Shown here piece by piece: positions 50,857 to 59,047 of a DNA stretch of 64,000 bases (its first letter is position 1; each line of letters starts with the position of its first letter). The notes beneath the pieces are model-generated. The model made no database searches and was not told where the DNA came from. It saw only the letters and a program-made list of their open reading frames with translations. The position numbers and the translations under genes are program-made. Origin of the DNA: Methylobacterium sp. BTF04 (GTDB taxonomy: Bacteria > Pseudomonadota > Alphaproteobacteria > Rhizobiales > Beijerinckiaceae); the NCBI RefSeq assembly GCF_010692745.1, contig NZ_JAAHTB010000006.1, forward strand, positions 1 through 64,000. Direction: 5' to 3'.

Positions 50857-51735
50857 ATGCGGATCGATCTCATGGCTGGAGCGACTACGGCCTCAGTGGC
50901 ACGGGACCTGACGCCAGTGCCGACGATCCTGGTTTTCGATTCTGGGCTCGGCGGCCTGACGGTGCTCGAGCAGGTCCGACGGGCGCGACCCGACGCGACC
51001 TACGTCTACGCCGCGGATGACGCCGCTTTCCCCTACGGCCGCCTCTCGGAGGCGACCCTCGTCGACCGTGTGCTCGTAGTGATGGAGCGGCTCCTCGCGG
51101 TCCATGCGCCGGACCTTGTGGTGGTGGCCTGCAACACCGCCTCGACCCTCGTGCTCCCGGCTCTGCGCCAGCGCTTCGCAACGCCGTTCGTCGGCGTGGT
51201 GCCTCCGATCAAGCCTGCGACCGAGGCGACGCGGTCGCGCGTGATCACCTTGCTGGCAACCCCCGGTACGGTGGCCCGCGCCTATACCCATGAGCTCATC
51301 GAGACTTATGCGGGGGCGTGCGATGTCACGCTGGTCGGCGCCCCGAACCTCGCGGGCTTCGCAGAGGCTGAGCTTGCCGGCCTGCCTATCGACGATGCGG
51401 CCTTGGCCGCAGAGATCGCGCCCTGCTTCGTCACCCTGGACGATGGTCGCCGCACCGACGTGGTCTGCCTCGCCTGCACCCATTATCCGCTGCTGCTCGC
51501 GCGCTTCCAGGCGCTGGCCCCATGGCCGGTCACGTGGATCGATCCCGCTCCCGCGATCGCGCGCCGCGTGACGCAGCTGCTCGGTCCGGCATCCCGGCTG
51601 CCATTCGACCGAGAGGCTCCGGTGCTTGGCGCCTTCACCGGCGGAAGCGGCCTCACCGGTCCTTTGCGCCATTCGCTCGCGCTGCGGGGCGTGTTGGAGA
51701 TCGCAGTGGAGTCGATGCCGCTTAGCCTGCAATAG
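50857..51735 (+). CDS. murI: Glutamate racemase
   Basis: This 292-residue cofactor-independent racemase makes D-glutamate for peptidoglycan. The family opening is VFDSGLGGLTVLEQVRR, and the two catalytic cysteines are in VVACNTASTLVLPAL and CLACTHYPLLL. Start choice is between 50857 and 50872; neither has a strong ribosome site. It is divergent from egtB, across 194 bases. Confidence 0.93.
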   Translation: MRIDLMAGATTASVARDLTPVPTILVFDSGLGGLTVLEQVRRARPDATYVYAADDAAFPYGRLSEATLVDRVLVVMERLLAVHAPDLVVVACNTASTLVLPALRQRFATPFVGVVPPIKPATEATRSRVITLLATPGTVARAYTHELIETYAGACDVTLVGAPNLAGFAEAELAGLPIDDAALAAEIAPCFVTLDDGRRTDVVCLACTHYPLLLARFQALAPWPVTWIDPAPAIARRVTQLLGPASRLPFDREAPVLGAFTGGSGLTGPLRHSLALRGVLEIAVESMPLSLQ

Positions 51736-52095
51736 ATATTCGCGGACGACAGTGGCACGCGCCGAGCCTGAAGCGATCGGTGGAGGCCGGTTGTGCGGCT
51801 TTGCGGAGTGGCAGCTCCCGATCTGCAGCCGTGAAGGATGGTGAGCCACCGAACCCGTCTAGGCGGGCAGCGGCCTCGCGTGATTGCCCTGACCACAAGC
51901 CGGCTCGGCATTGACCGGGACGACGCTCTCGTCTAGGGACACTGCAGTGACGGGGCTCCGCGAGGGGCCCCGTCGCTTTTTCAAGCGCACCCGTGAGCGG
52001 CTTCGGTCGCTCTGTCGTTCCGGGACAGGTCCAGGACCGTTTCGGAAAGAGGAGGGCGCGTTCCTCGATAGATCTCCATTGCGAGAGGAACCGCG
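51736..52095 (+). promoter_or_regulatory. murI-rpsD intergenic region / rpsD leader
   Basis: These 360 bases hold no gene. A TTGACC hexamer at 51911-51916 is a possible -35 box, and a strong terminator hairpin follows at 51950-51981. About 115 bases then lead to GAGAGGAA ahead of rpsD. The rpsD promoter may lie before or after the hairpin. Confidence 0.45.
51950..51981 (+). terminator. Rho-independent terminator upstream of rpsD
   Basis: There is a 10-bp stem ACGGGGCTCC (51950-51959) / GGGGCCCCGT (51964-51973) with one U-G pair and a GCGA (GNRA) loop, followed by CGCTTTTT. It either ends the murI transcript or attenuates a transcript entering rpsD. Confidence 0.85.
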
Positions 52096-52713
52096 ATGTC
52101 AAAACGCATTCAGGCGAAGCACAAGCTCGATCGCCGCATGGGCCAGAACATCTGGGGCCGCCCGAAGAGCCCGGTCAATCGTCGCGAGTACGGCCCCGGC
52201 CAGCATGGCCAGCGTCGTAAGGGCAAGATGTCCGACTTCGGTACGCAGTTGCGCGCCAAGCAGAAGCTCAAGGGCTACTACGCCAACATCACCGAGAAGC
52301 AGTTCCGCCGTTACTACGCCGAGGCCATCCGCCTGCGTGGCGATTCGGGCGAGAACCTGATCGGTCTGCTCGAGCGTCGCCTCGACGCCGTGGTCTACCG
52401 CGCTAAGTTCGTGCCGACCCCGTTTGCGGCCCGTCAGTTCGTCAACCACGGCCACGTCAAGGTCAACGGTCAGCGCGTCAATATCGCCAGCTACCTGGTG
52501 AAGACCGGCGACGTGATCGAGGTGAAGGATTCGTCCAAGCAGCTCGAGATCGTCATCGTCGCGTCGCAGCTCGCAGAGCGCGACGTGCCGGACTACATCG
52601 AGGTGGATCACGCCAAGATGACTGCGCGCGTCACCCGCATCCCGAACCTCGGCGAGGTTCCCTATCCGGTTCAGATGGAACCAAACCTCGTGATCGAGTT
52701 CTATTCGCGCTGA
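52096..52713 (+). CDS. rpsD: 30S ribosomal protein S4
   Basis: This 205-residue protein binds 16S rRNA early in small-subunit assembly. Family features are [20 protein letters not shown] at the start, the S4 RNA-binding domain (about 95-160, [32 protein letters not shown]) and the C-terminal SR. There is a good GAGAGGAA site. It is a single gene, not in an alpha operon, as is usual in alphaproteobacteria. Confidence 0.98.
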   Translation: MSKRIQAKHKLDRRMGQNIWGRPKSPVNRREYGPGQHGQRRKGKMSDFGTQLRAKQKLKGYYANITEKQFRRYYAEAIRLRGDSGENLIGLLERRLDAVVYRAKFVPTPFAARQFVNHGHVKVNGQRVNIASYLVKTGDVIEVKDSSKQLEIVIVASQLAERDVPDYIEVDHAKMTARVTRIPNLGEVPYPVQMEPNLVIEFYSR

Positions 52714-52744
52714 TCCCAACCGGATCATCGCTCGAAGATCGGAA

Positions 52745-52771
52745 GGGCTGCCCGCACGGGCAGCCCTTTTT
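52745..52771 (+). terminator. Rho-independent terminator of rpsD
   Basis: There is a perfect 9-bp stem GGGCTGCCC/GGGCAGCCC with loop GCAC, followed by TTTTT, 31 bases after the rpsD stop. Confidence 0.93.
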
Positions 52772-52791
52772 CGTTGTTGGTACCGACGCCG

Positions 52792-53058
52792 TCAGCGCGT
52801 CCGATCGACCGTCCGATCGACCGCCCGGTTGCGTGCCTGGATCGTCTCGGATGCGCTCCGGGCGCTTGGTGGAAGACGCGACTCGGGAGCGGCAATGTCG
52901 GCTTGGCCGGTCAGCGGTCCGGGACCCCGGTCCTCGCGCTCGCCGGCCTGTCGGGCGTAGCCGGCATTGAGCCCGGCATAGAACCCGCTGAAATCCTCGG
53001 CCACCGCGCCGCTCCACGTCGCTCCAACCAGTGCGGTCGTGATCATGATGAGCCGCAT
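52792..53058 (-). CDS. Short exported protein resembling the first strand of an outer-membrane barrel
   Basis: The protein has 88 residues from ATG 53058 with AGGGAGG five bases upstream. A signal peptide (RLIMITTALVGATWSGAVA) is followed by EDFSGFYAGLNAGYARQ, the typical first beta-strand of Rhizobiales Omp25/Omp31-type porin-like proteins. The rest of the barrel is missing; the tail is charged and unstructured (ARNRAVDRTVDRTR). It may be a remnant of a barrel gene or a small protein that borrowed the strand. It has good codon use and a good ribosome site. Confidence 0.5.
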   Translation of the reverse strand: MRLIMITTALVGATWSGAVAEDFSGFYAGLNAGYARQAGEREDRGPGPLTGQADIAAPESRLPPSARSASETIQARNRAVDRTVDRTR

Positions 53059-53089
53059 GCATCCTCCCTGCAGGCCTCTGTTCAAACGA

Positions 53090-53117
53090 AAAGCGGCGGC
53101 CTTCCGGCCGCCGCTTT
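53090..53117 (-). terminator. Terminator of the double cold-shock gene
   Basis: There is a perfect 12-bp stem AAAGCGGCGGCC/GGCCGCCGCTTT. On the minus strand the loop is GGAA (GNRA) and the tail reads TCGTTTG after the TTT. It begins 46 bases after the cold-shock gene stop. Confidence 0.85.
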
Positions 53118-53163
53118 CAAAGATCGCATCGATCGGCTGGCCGCGTTGCAGCCGTCCCGGATC

Positions 53164-53955
53164 TCAATCGTCGACGTTGATGGTCTGGGCCTCGCGGCCC
53201 TTCTGGCCCTCGACCACGCCGAGAACGACCTGCTGGCCCTCGGCGAGGGACTCGAGGCCGGCGCGCGACAGAGCCGAACGGTGCACGAACACGTCCTTGC
53301 CGCCGTCATTGACGGACACGAAGCCGAAGCCCTTGGCCGGATCGTACCACTTCACGGTGCCGCTCATCTCGGTGGACGGACCGCTTGCGAAGCGTCCGCC
53401 GCCCCGGTCGCCACCACCTGCGCCGGCGCTGCCATAGCGATCACCGCCACCACCGTAGCTGCCACCGCCGCCGGCGCTAGCGCCAGCGCCGCCGAAGCGA
53501 TCACCGCCACCGAACCCGCCAGTGCGCGGGGGACGCGCATCGCGCATCGGGGGAGCTGCCTCGGCCGTCGAGGTATCGACGCTGGTCACGTCGGTGACCT
53601 GAGGACCCTTCTGGCCCTGGGCCGTGTGGACCGTCAGGCGCGTGCCGGGGAGAAGGTCGGCGTGGCCCGCAGCTTCGACAGCGCGGATGTGGAGGAAGGC
53701 ATCGCCCGAACCGTCAGCCAGCTCGACGAAACCGAAGCCCTTCTCCTTGTTGAACCACTTGACCGTCGCATCGCGCTCCGGTCCCGAAGGCGCTGCCGCA
53801 GCGCGCGACGGGCCGCGGTCGAAACCGCCGCCACCGCCGAAACCGCCACCGTAGCCACCACCGCTCGGAGGAGCCTGATCCGGCCAACGCGGCTCGGCTC
53901 CACCCTCATCGAAACCGCGCTTCTGCGGCCCCCTGAAATCACGACCACGTCCCAT
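53164..53955 (-). CDS. Protein with two cold-shock domains and Gly-rich linkers
   Basis: This 263-residue protein has a Gly/Arg-rich N-terminus (about 1-55), cold-shock domain 1 (about 60-125; RNP1 KGFGFV 72-77, RNP2 AFLHI 86-90), a linker of about 65 residues rich in Gly, Arg, Tyr and Phe, and domain 2 (about 196-262; RNP1 208-213, RNP2 VFVHR 222-226). Both domains keep the nucleic-acid-binding aromatics. Double-CSD proteins are common in alphaproteobacteria (about 200 residues); here the Gly-rich extensions are longer. Likely an RNA chaperone. Confidence 0.92.
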   Translation of the reverse strand: MGRGRDFRGPQKRGFDEGGAEPRWPDQAPPSGGGYGGGFGGGGGFDRGPSRAAAAPSGPERDATVKWFNKEKGFGFVELADGSGDAFLHIRAVEAAGHADLLPGTRLTVHTAQGQKGPQVTDVTSVDTSTAEAAPPMRDARPPRTGGFGGGDRFGGAGASAGGGGSYGGGGDRYGSAGAGGGDRGGGRFASGPSTEMSGTVKWYDPAKGFGFVSVNDGGKDVFVHRSALSRAGLESLAEGQQVVLGVVEGQKGREAQTINVDD

Positions 53956-54346
53956 AGAAAGCTCGCAAAAACCGTCCGCCGACCATCAGTTTTGAATACC
54001 ACGGGCGCGCCGTCCCAGACAGCCCACGTTCCGCACTATCATTACTCCCAGCAGCGGTGACCAAGAATAACGGTCCAGTCCTGACTGAAATAGGGCGATC
54101 TCGCAAGATGCTTATGCCCAATCCCGCCTTGGTTCCCTCACTTTCCTGCGGCCAAATGCGTATGTTTGGCCGGCTGTGCCGCTTCCTCGTTCGCTCAGCG
54201 GTATCCTCGCAGCACGCGCGCTGCGTGTAGCGTCGCGCCGGTTCGGGCGATTCGTGGGTAATCCGTTAGGGAAACGCAAAGGTCCGGCGGCCTAGCCTGC
54301 CGCGATTGGCAGATCCGCTCCCGCGGTCCGCCCCGAGCGCCGCCGC
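53956..54346. promoter_or_regulatory. Divergent intergenic region cold-shock gene / response regulator
   Basis: These 391 bases have no supported gene. There is a perfect dyad CGGCCAAA (54149-54156) / TTTGGCCG (54165-54172) with an 8-base spacer, a candidate operator or hairpin. A long untranslated leader for the cold-shock gene is possible, as in other csp genes, but I cannot define the promoter. Confidence 0.45.
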
Positions 54347-54817
54347 ATGATCGCAACACCCTCATTTCCGGATCTTTCGGCCCTCGTCGTGGACGAAAGC
54401 CTGTATATCCGTCGAATCGTACGCGACATGCTCATGCGCGTCGGGATCAAGCGCGTACTGGAGGCGCCCGACGGGGCCGAGGCACTCGGCGTGCTGGCCG
54501 AGAGCAAGCCCGATCTGACGATCATCGATTGGGACCTCGCCATCCTCTCCGGCGAAGAGTTCATCCGGCTGGCGCGCACCCCGACCACGTCCCCATCGCC
54601 CACCATCCCGATCATCCTGATGCTGGCTCAGCCGCGCCGCAACGTCGTCGATCGCGCGATCTCGGTGGGCGTCAACGAGATCATCGCCAAGCCGTTCTCG
54701 CCCAAAACCCTCTGGTCGCGCCTCGACGAGGTCATCAACCGCCCGCGGCCGTTCTCCCAGGTGAAGAGTTTGCTGCGGCCGGTGCCTCGGATTGCGGCCG
54801 TCGGCAAGCTCGGCTGA
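54347..54817 (+). CDS. Single-domain response regulator (CheY-like)
   Basis: This 156-residue protein consists of one receiver domain (about 8-128) plus a short Pro/Arg tail. The acidic pair is Asp16/Glu17, the phosphoacceptor is Asp61 (IIDWDLAILSG) and the conserved lysine is Lys115 (IIAKPFSPK). The Thr/Ser that normally follows strand 4 appears to be Leu93 (IILMLAQP), which could alter signalling. No kinase lies nearby. Start ATG 54347 has no clear ribosome site. Confidence 0.85.
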   Translation: MIATPSFPDLSALVVDESLYIRRIVRDMLMRVGIKRVLEAPDGAEALGVLAESKPDLTIIDWDLAILSGEEFIRLARTPTTSPSPTIPIILMLAQPRRNVVDRAISVGVNEIIAKPFSPKTLWSRLDEVINRPRPFSQVKSLLRPVPRIAAVGKLG

Positions 54818-54962
54818 GTATCCCTAGTCGCTCTCTCGCCGGCCACCATCTCTCATCGACGTGATCGAGTCTTTGCAGTTTGTCCGCGAGCCCTGTAGCG
54901 TCGCGGGCGAATGATGGCCCGGCTCTCCGCCTGGGGCCACGACCGAGGATTCGGCACAGCCG

Positions 54963-56063
54963 ATGAGGGAAGAGAGTGCCGACACCATGCCGGCTCCCTC
55001 CGCAGCCGGCCAAACCCTGCCCACGGCCGCGCTAGGCGCCAGTGAGCAGCCGGCGGCTGTCACGCGCACCGGACGGCGCAACGCATACGCAGCGCTCGAC
55101 CTCGGCACCAACAATTGCCGGCTGCTCGTCGCCGAGCCGGCCTCGCACGGCTTTCGCGTCATCGATGCCTTTTCGCGCATCGTCCGCCTCGGCGAAGGCC
55201 TCGGCACCTCGGATCGCCTGAGCAACGCCGCGATCGAGCGGACCATCGAGGCTCTGCGGGTCTGCCGCGGGAAGATGCAGGCGCGTGGCGTCATGCGCGC
55301 CAAGATCATCGCCACCGAGGCATGCCGGCTCGCGGTGAACGGTGCCGAATTCGTCGAGCGGGTGCGCGACCAGGTCGGCCTCGATCTCGAGATCGTCGAC
55401 CGTCAGACCGAAGCCTATCTGGCGGTGACCGGATGCGCCGCCTTGGCTGACCCTTACGCCGAATCGGTGGTGATCTTCGACATCGGCGGCGGCTCCACCG
55501 AGATCGCCTGGCTGGACGGGGCTGCCACGAACCCGTCCGCCGACCCGACCCTGCGTATTCGCGCCTGGGATTCGCTGCCCGTCGGCGTCGTGACCCTGGC
55601 CGAACGGCATGGGGGCGCCGACGTCACCCGGCTGACCTTCGAAGGCATGGTGGAGGAGGTGGCCGACATGCTGGCGCGCTTCGCCATCCGGGCGGCGCCG
55701 GCCGCGAATGCGCGGCATTTCCACTTGCTCGGCACCTCGGGCACGGTGACGACTCTGGCCGCGATGCATTTGCGGCTCGTCCGCTATGAGCGACGCAGAG
55801 TCGACGGTTTGTGGATGAGCGACGCCGAGGTCGGCGATGCCATCGATGACCTCCTCGATACGCGGCTCGACCAGCGGGCCGACAATCCGTGTATCGGCCG
55901 CGACCGGGCCGACCTGGTACTGGCGGGCTGCGCGATCCTAGAGGCGATTCGCCGGGCTTTCCCGTCCGATCGTCTGCGCATTGCCGATCGCGGCCTGCGC
56001 GAAGGACTCTTGATGAATATGATGCGTGAAGACGGCGTCTGGCGCCGTGGGGGTTACCGGTGA
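54963..56063 (+). CDS. Ppx/GppA family exopolyphosphatase
   Basis: The protein has 366 residues in the sugar-kinase/Hsp70 actin-like fold. The phosphate motifs are ALDLGTNNCRLLVAEP, IIATEACR and VIFDIGGGSTEIAW; LGTSGTVTTLAAMHL is also typical. It lacks the C-terminal HD domain of longer Ppx enzymes. It hydrolyses polyphosphate and/or pppGpp. The start could be 54963 or 54987. Its stop overlaps the GTG of rlmE (GTGA), so the two are coupled, an arrangement common in alphaproteobacteria. Confidence 0.92.
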   Translation: MREESADTMPAPSAAGQTLPTAALGASEQPAAVTRTGRRNAYAALDLGTNNCRLLVAEPASHGFRVIDAFSRIVRLGEGLGTSDRLSNAAIERTIEALRVCRGKMQARGVMRAKIIATEACRLAVNGAEFVERVRDQVGLDLEIVDRQTEAYLAVTGCAALADPYAESVVIFDIGGGSTEIAWLDGAATNPSADPTLRIRAWDSLPVGVVTLAERHGGADVTRLTFEGMVEEVADMLARFAIRAAPAANARHFHLLGTSGTVTTLAAMHLRLVRYERRRVDGLWMSDAEVGDAIDDLLDTRLDQRADNPCIGRDRADLVLAGCAILEAIRRAFPSDRLRIADRGLREGLLMNMMREDGVWRRGGYR

Positions 56064-56776
56064 GCGACAGGCGTGGTGCCGGCGCAGGTTTGCGCGGCGA
56101 TCTCAAACAGCGGGTGAAGACCGGACGGGGCCGCACCGAATCGCAGAAACGCTGGCTGGAGCGGCAGCTCAACGACCCCTACGTGGCGCGGGCCAAGCGC
56201 GAAGGCTACCGCTCGCGCGCCGCGTTCAAGCTGATCGAGATCGACGAGCGCTTTAAGCTCCTCAAGCCCGGCCAGCGCATCGTCGATCTCGGCGCAGCCC
56301 CCGGAGGCTGGTCGCAGGTGGCCGCCAAGATCGTCGGTGACAGCGGGAAGATCGTCGGGATCGACCTGCTCGAGATCGAGCCGATGGTCGGCGTCGACTT
56401 CATCACCCTCGACTTTCTGGCGCCGGAAGCCCCCGGCCTGCTCACAGGCCTACTCGGCGGCCCAGCCGACCTCGTGCTGTCGGACATGGCGGCGAACACC
56501 ACTGGCCACAAGCAGACCGACCACCTGCGCATCATCGGGCTGGCGGAGACCGCTGCGGAATTCGCTCGCGAGATTCTGGCGCCCGGCGGCTCCTACCTCG
56601 CGAAGGTGTTCCAGGGCGGCACCGAGGGCGCGTTGCTCGCCGACCTGAAGCGCGATTTCGCCAGCGTGCGGCACGTCAAGCCGAATGCCAGCCGTGCCGA
56701 TTCGAGCGAACTCTACGTCTTGGCTTCGGGCTACCGGGGTGAGCGGAATGCGGCGGGGATCGGCGCAGATGATTAG
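56060..56776 (+). CDS. rlmE: 23S rRNA (uridine-2'-O-)-methyltransferase RlmE (FtsJ)
   Basis: The protein has 238 residues. The SAM motif is IVDLGAAPGGWSQVA, and the K-D-K-E catalytic tetrad is visible in SRAAFKLIEID, LSDMAANTTG, YLAKVFQGG and SSELYVLA. It methylates U2552 of 23S rRNA during 50S assembly. A basic N-terminal extension of about 20 residues precedes the core. The GTG start overlaps the ppx stop. Confidence 0.95.
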   Translation: MSDRRGAGAGLRGDLKQRVKTGRGRTESQKRWLERQLNDPYVARAKREGYRSRAAFKLIEIDERFKLLKPGQRIVDLGAAPGGWSQVAAKIVGDSGKIVGIDLLEIEPMVGVDFITLDFLAPEAPGLLTGLLGGPADLVLSDMAANTTGHKQTDHLRIIGLAETAAEFAREILAPGGSYLAKVFQGGTEGALLADLKRDFASVRHVKPNASRADSSELYVLASGYRGERNAAGIGADD

Positions 56777-57081
56777 GATCGTTCGGAGCGTTCGTCCGCC
56801 GCTTCTGTCGCCCTTCGACAACACCTGAGAGAGAAAGCGCCAGTCTTCGCGGCGCGGAATCTTTGAGAGCCTTGCGCGAATGAGAGATAATGCAGTGCTG
56901 AGCGCTCTGCACTGCGTTTGAGCGACCGACAATGGAGGGGTTTTCAAGCTGCCGGGCAGTGATTGACGTCGGCTTGTGGCGTCGATCGATGGACATATAA
57001 GTCTGAAATCAGGCTCTTGCGCACTGCAACATGAATGGTGCAGGACAGCATACCTTGAACGCGGACGTATGGACTCAATCG
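56777..57081 (+). promoter_or_regulatory. Region upstream of the hydroxy-acid dehydrogenase gene
   Basis: These 305 bases have no supported gene. They contain a dyad GCAGTGC (56892-56898) / GCACTGC (56909-56915) and two more copies of the same core downstream (GCAGTG near 56955 and CACTGC near 57022), which could be regulator sites. Confidence 0.4.
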
Positions 57082-58377
57082 ATGTCGAAGAACCTTCAAC
57101 CTCAGCACGACACTGAGACTGAAACGATGGTCAGCCGTCGCAAGTTCATCGAGTACATCTCGGCGAGTCCGGTCATCGCTCCGGGCGTCGCGAGCACCCT
57201 GGCCGGATTGTCCGCCCTCGGCACCACCGAGGCCTTGGCCCAGAGCTACGACGTGCTGCGCCAGGCGCCGACCATGAACGGCGACCTCATCAGCACGCCC
57301 GCCCAGGCGCTCAACGTGTTCGACTTCGAACCGGTGGCGAAGAAGGAATTGCCCCCGGCGCATTACGGCTACCTCGCCAGCGGCGTCGATGCCGACAAGA
57401 CCCTGAAGGCGAATCGCGACGCCTTCGACAAGATCAAGATTCGCGCTCGCCGCCTGATCGACGTGCGCAAGATCGACACCTCGGTGAAGATCTTCGGTGA
57501 GACGTGGGCGAGCCCCATCGCGCTCGCCCCCGTCAGCAGCGTCGGTGCGTTCCACCCCGAGGCCGAGGCCGCCGCTGCGCGCGCCTGCAAGGTCAAGGGT
57601 CACCAGATGATTCTCTCCACGGTCGGCAGCACGTCGATCGAGGAGGTCATCAAGGAGCGCGGCGCGCCGGTCTGGTATATGTTGTACCCCACCGACGATT
57701 GGGCCGTGACCGAGGCCCTGGTGCTGCGGGCCGAGAAGGCCGGCGCCCCGGCCATCGTGCTCACCGTCGACCGTCAGGGCGGCCGCAATACTGAGACGCT
57801 GTTTCGCGAACGCCGCGGTGACACCCGCACCTGCACCGATTGTCATGCGGGCGGCTTCAAGAACGAAGTCAGCCGCAAGCCGATGTTCGACGACATCGAC
57901 GTGTCGAAGGTCACCAACCTGTACGGCACCGGTATGACCTGGGACTACGTCAAGCGTCTGCGCGGCATCGTGAAGGGCAAGCTGGTCCTCAAGGGCATCG
58001 TCACGCACGAGGACGCCAAGCAGTGCCTCGATTACGGCGTTGACGCGATCATCGTCTCCAACCATGGCGGCCGCGCCGAGGAGAGCCTCGAGGCGACCAT
58101 CGACGCGCTGCCGGAGGTGGTGAAGGCGGTCAACGGCAAGATCCCGGTGCTCGTCGACGGTGGTTTCCGCCGGGGTACCGACGTGATCAAGGCGCTGGCC
58201 TCGGGCGCGACCGCAATCTGCATCGGCCGTCCCTATGTCTGGGGTCTCGCCGCCTTCGGCCAGCCCGGCGTCGAGATGGTGCTGACGCTGATGCAGCGTG
58301 AGTTCGAGACGATCATGCGTCAGGTCGGCGCGACGAAACTGTCCGAGATCAACGGCAACAGCATCAGCCGCGTCTGA
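57082..58377 (+). CDS. Tat-exported FMN-dependent alpha-hydroxy-acid dehydrogenase with CxxCH motif
   Basis: The protein has 431 residues from ATG 57082; ATGs at 57031 and 57127 are alternatives. A twin-arginine signal (MVSRRKFIEYISASP, then a hydrophobic stretch and cleavage near EALA) points to the periplasm. The FMN hydroxy-acid oxidase core keeps the catalytic lysine (LVLKGIVTHEDA) and His/Arg (VSNHGGR), and the FMN phosphate loop (LVDGGFRRGTDV; ATAICIGRPYVWG). In the variable loop 4, residues 251-255 read CTDCH, a heme-c type motif. Substrates such as lactate or glycolate are possible. The electron acceptor is unknown. Confidence 0.85.
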   Translation: MSKNLQPQHDTETETMVSRRKFIEYISASPVIAPGVASTLAGLSALGTTEALAQSYDVLRQAPTMNGDLISTPAQALNVFDFEPVAKKELPPAHYGYLASGVDADKTLKANRDAFDKIKIRARRLIDVRKIDTSVKIFGETWASPIALAPVSSVGAFHPEAEAAAARACKVKGHQMILSTVGSTSIEEVIKERGAPVWYMLYPTDDWAVTEALVLRAEKAGAPAIVLTVDRQGGRNTETLFRERRGDTRTCTDCHAGGFKNEVSRKPMFDDIDVSKVTNLYGTGMTWDYVKRLRGIVKGKLVLKGIVTHEDAKQCLDYGVDAIIVSNHGGRAEESLEATIDALPEVVKAVNGKIPVLVDGGFRRGTDVIKALASGATAICIGRPYVWGLAAFGQPGVEMVLTLMQREFETIMRQVGATKLSEINGNSISRV

Positions 58378-58401
58378 TCGAGCCGTTCGTCTGGATTACC
58401 G

Positions 58402-58436
58402 AAACGCCGCCGCGGACATGCTCTGCGGCGGCGTTT
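58402..58436. terminator. Bidirectional terminator
   Basis: There is a 12-bp stem AAACGCCGCCGC (58402-58413) / GCGGCGGCGTTT (58425-58436) with an 11-base loop. The T-run continues to 58437 on the plus strand and the A-run serves the minus strand. It lies between the convergent dehydrogenase and DUF779 genes. Confidence 0.85.
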
Positions 58437-58439
58437 TCG

Positions 58440-58865
58440 TCAGATCTTGCACGCACCCTCGAGAGCTGTGTTCTCGGCTTCGGTGAACAGGCGCGAACGG
58501 ATCAGGAAGCGCTTGTCGCGTCCGTTCTCGAGGGAGAACATGCCGCCGCGTCCGCGCACCACGTCGAGGATCAGGTGCGTGTGCTTCCAGACCTGGAATT
58601 GCGGCCGGCTGATCCAGAAATCGGCGCCCCCCACCTGCCCGAGATGCACGTCGCTGTCGCCGGTGAGGAATTCGCCGACCGGATAGCACATCGGCGACGA
58701 GCCATCGCAGCAGCCTCCCGATTGATGGAACATCACCGCCCCGTGGTCGGCGCGAAGCTCTTCGATGAGCGCGATGGCGGCCGGTGTGGCGGTGACCCGT
58801 AACGGTGTGCCGTCGATGCCGGAATGGTCGGCGGTGGTGTGTTCGATGAACGCGGTCTCGGTCAT
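58440..58865 (-). CDS. DUF779 domain protein
   Basis: This 141-residue protein has a conserved cysteine cluster FHQSGGCCDGSSPMCYPVGEF and the motif WKHTHLILDVVRGRGGMFSLEN. DUF779 genes commonly sit beside NAD-dependent aldehyde dehydrogenases, as here. The role is unknown; an accessory function for the dehydrogenase is inferred from context. It lies downstream of the aldehyde dehydrogenase on the same strand, with a terminator between them. Confidence 0.85.
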   Translation of the reverse strand: MTETAFIEHTTADHSGIDGTPLRVTATPAAIALIEELRADHGAVMFHQSGGCCDGSSPMCYPVGEFLTGDSDVHLGQVGGADFWISRPQFQVWKHTHLILDVVRGRGGMFSLENGRDKRFLIRSRLFTEAENTALEGACKI

Positions 58866-59004
58866 GGGTTCGGCTCCCGCTCGCTCGAAGGGACTGAAAT
58901 CAGGGGTTCGTTCGGGATAGGCGGATCAGGGCTCTACTCTTTCGAGATAGGACTAGTGCCGATTGGGCATCATCTGGCCGAGCGGCAACCCTAAAAATGG
59001 AAAA

Positions 59005-59026
59005 GCCCCGGCCTGTCGGCCGGGGC
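59005..59026 (-). terminator. Terminator of the aldehyde dehydrogenase gene
   Basis: There is a perfect 9-bp stem GCCCCGGCC/GGCCGGGGC with a 4-base loop. On the minus strand it is followed by TTTTCC. It lies 21 bases after the aldehyde dehydrogenase stop. Confidence 0.85.
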
Positions 59027-59047
59027 AGTCGTGTCCTCGGCGAAAGC

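Noticed and set aside
51850..51949. Possible structured RNA before the rpsD terminator
   Set aside because: The TTGACC box has no convincing -10 partner at proper spacing and only about 40 bases would be transcribed before the hairpin, too little for a clear small RNA call.
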